This document shows, piece by piece, positions 4,744-5,106 of a stretch of 5,106 bases of DNA. Within the stretch, counting starts at the first letter, position 1. Each line of letters starts with the position of its first letter. The notes beneath the pieces are model-generated. The model searched no databases, had not been told where the DNA came from, and saw only the letters and a list, made by a program, of their open reading frames with translations. The position numbers and the translations under genes were made by a program. This DNA comes from an uncultured Eubacteriales bacterium (GTDB lineage Bacteria > Bacillota > Clostridia > Lachnospirales > Bianqueaceae), in the NCBI GenBank assembly GCA_900322165.1, contig ONYR01000185.1, positions 1 through 5,106 of the forward strand, written 5' to 3'.

Positions 4744-5106
4744 ATGAGTCAGCTTTATCCTACGCCCCACATCAACGCGACACCGGAAGATTTCGCCCGT
4801 ACGGTCCTGATGCCGGGTGATCCGCTTCGCGCCAAGTTCATCGCGGAAAACTTCCTTGAGAATCCGAAGCTTGTCAACAATGTGCGCGGTGTCAATGGCT
4901 ATACCGGCACCTATGAGGGCGCCCGCGTCTCTGTTATGGCGAGCGGCATGGGCATCCCCTCGATCGGCATCTATTCTTACGAACTATACAATTTCTTTGG
5001 CGTGGAGAACATAATCCGTGTCGGCACCGCCGGCACGATCGATCCCGCGATCCATGTCCGCGATGTCGTTCTTGGCATGGGTGCCTGCACCAATTCCAAT
5101 TTCGCC
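4744..5106 (+). CDS. deoD: DeoD-type purine nucleoside phosphorylase, 3' end cut by window edge
   Basis: This cytosolic hexameric-type phosphorylase cleaves purine ribo- and deoxyribonucleosides with phosphate to the free base and (deoxy)ribose-1-phosphate. The first 121 residues are present, about half of the usual 235-240. They follow E. coli DeoD closely: TPHINA (7-12, with the ribose-contacting H9 that comes from the neighbouring subunit), LMPGDPLRAKFIAE (22-35, with phosphate-contacting G25 and R29), NNVRG (45-49, R48), TYEG, SVMASGMGIPS (63-73), IIRVGTAG (90-97, R92) and RDVVLGMGACT (106-116). E. coli has GSCG where this protein has GTAG. The catalytic Asp lies beyond the edge. AAAGGAGG lies 11 nt before the ATG. 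The deoC linkage fits deoxynucleoside catabolism; a DeoB-type mutase would be needed to connect the two steps and is not seen here. Confidence 0.96.
   Translation, partial: MSQLYPTPHINATPEDFARTVLMPGDPLRAKFIAENFLENPKLVNNVRGVNGYTGTYEGARVSVMASGMGIPSIGIYSYELYNFFGVENIIRVGTAGTIDPAIHVRDVVLGMGACTNSNFA

Overview
The window looks like a chromosomal segment of a moderate-GC member of the Firmicutes, most likely Clostridia. This rests on strong Shine-Dalgarno sites, sigma-A type promoters, and Xpt, BMP-lipoprotein and Tdk proteins of Clostridia/Bacillus flavour. I would not place it below class from sequence alone. It encodes nucleoside and purine uptake and salvage. Every gene can be assigned to a known family, and I see no mobile element, CRISPR array, tRNA or rRNA.

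Layout. Positions 1-3084 are read leftward (minus strand). In transcription order they hold xpt (xanthine phosphoribosyltransferase, 2509-3084), a BMP/PnrA-type substrate-binding lipoprotein (1252-2448), and the double-NBD ATPase of a nucleoside-type ABC importer (start at 1094, cut by the left edge). The permease genes expected for such a transporter would lie beyond position 1. Positions 3353-5106 are read rightward (plus strand): tdk (thymidine kinase), deoC (deoxyribose-phosphate aldolase) and the first 121 codons of deoD (purine nucleoside phosphorylase), cut by the right edge. The two sets diverge from a 268-bp intergenic region (3085-3352). This region holds a good promoter for each side, two short palindromes each just upstream of a -35 box, repeated GTCATT words, and a small hairpin in the tdk leader.

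How the genes fit together (inference from families and linkage). The lipoprotein and ATPase bring nucleosides in. DeoD phosphorolyses purine (deoxy)nucleosides to free base plus (deoxy)ribose-1-phosphate. Xpt re-captures xanthine as XMP, and Tdk re-phosphorylates thymidine or deoxyuridine. DeoC cleaves deoxyribose-5-phosphate to acetaldehyde and glyceraldehyde-3-phosphate; the mutase (DeoB) that would link DeoD to DeoC is not in the window. Together this is a compact (deoxy)nucleoside import, salvage and catabolism locus.

The least explained parts are non-coding: candidate operators in the divergent region, no recognisable purine riboswitch in front of xpt, and structured spacers on either side of the lipoprotein gene whose G·U wobbles fit folding of the minus-strand mRNA. 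I found no convincing previously undescribed system.
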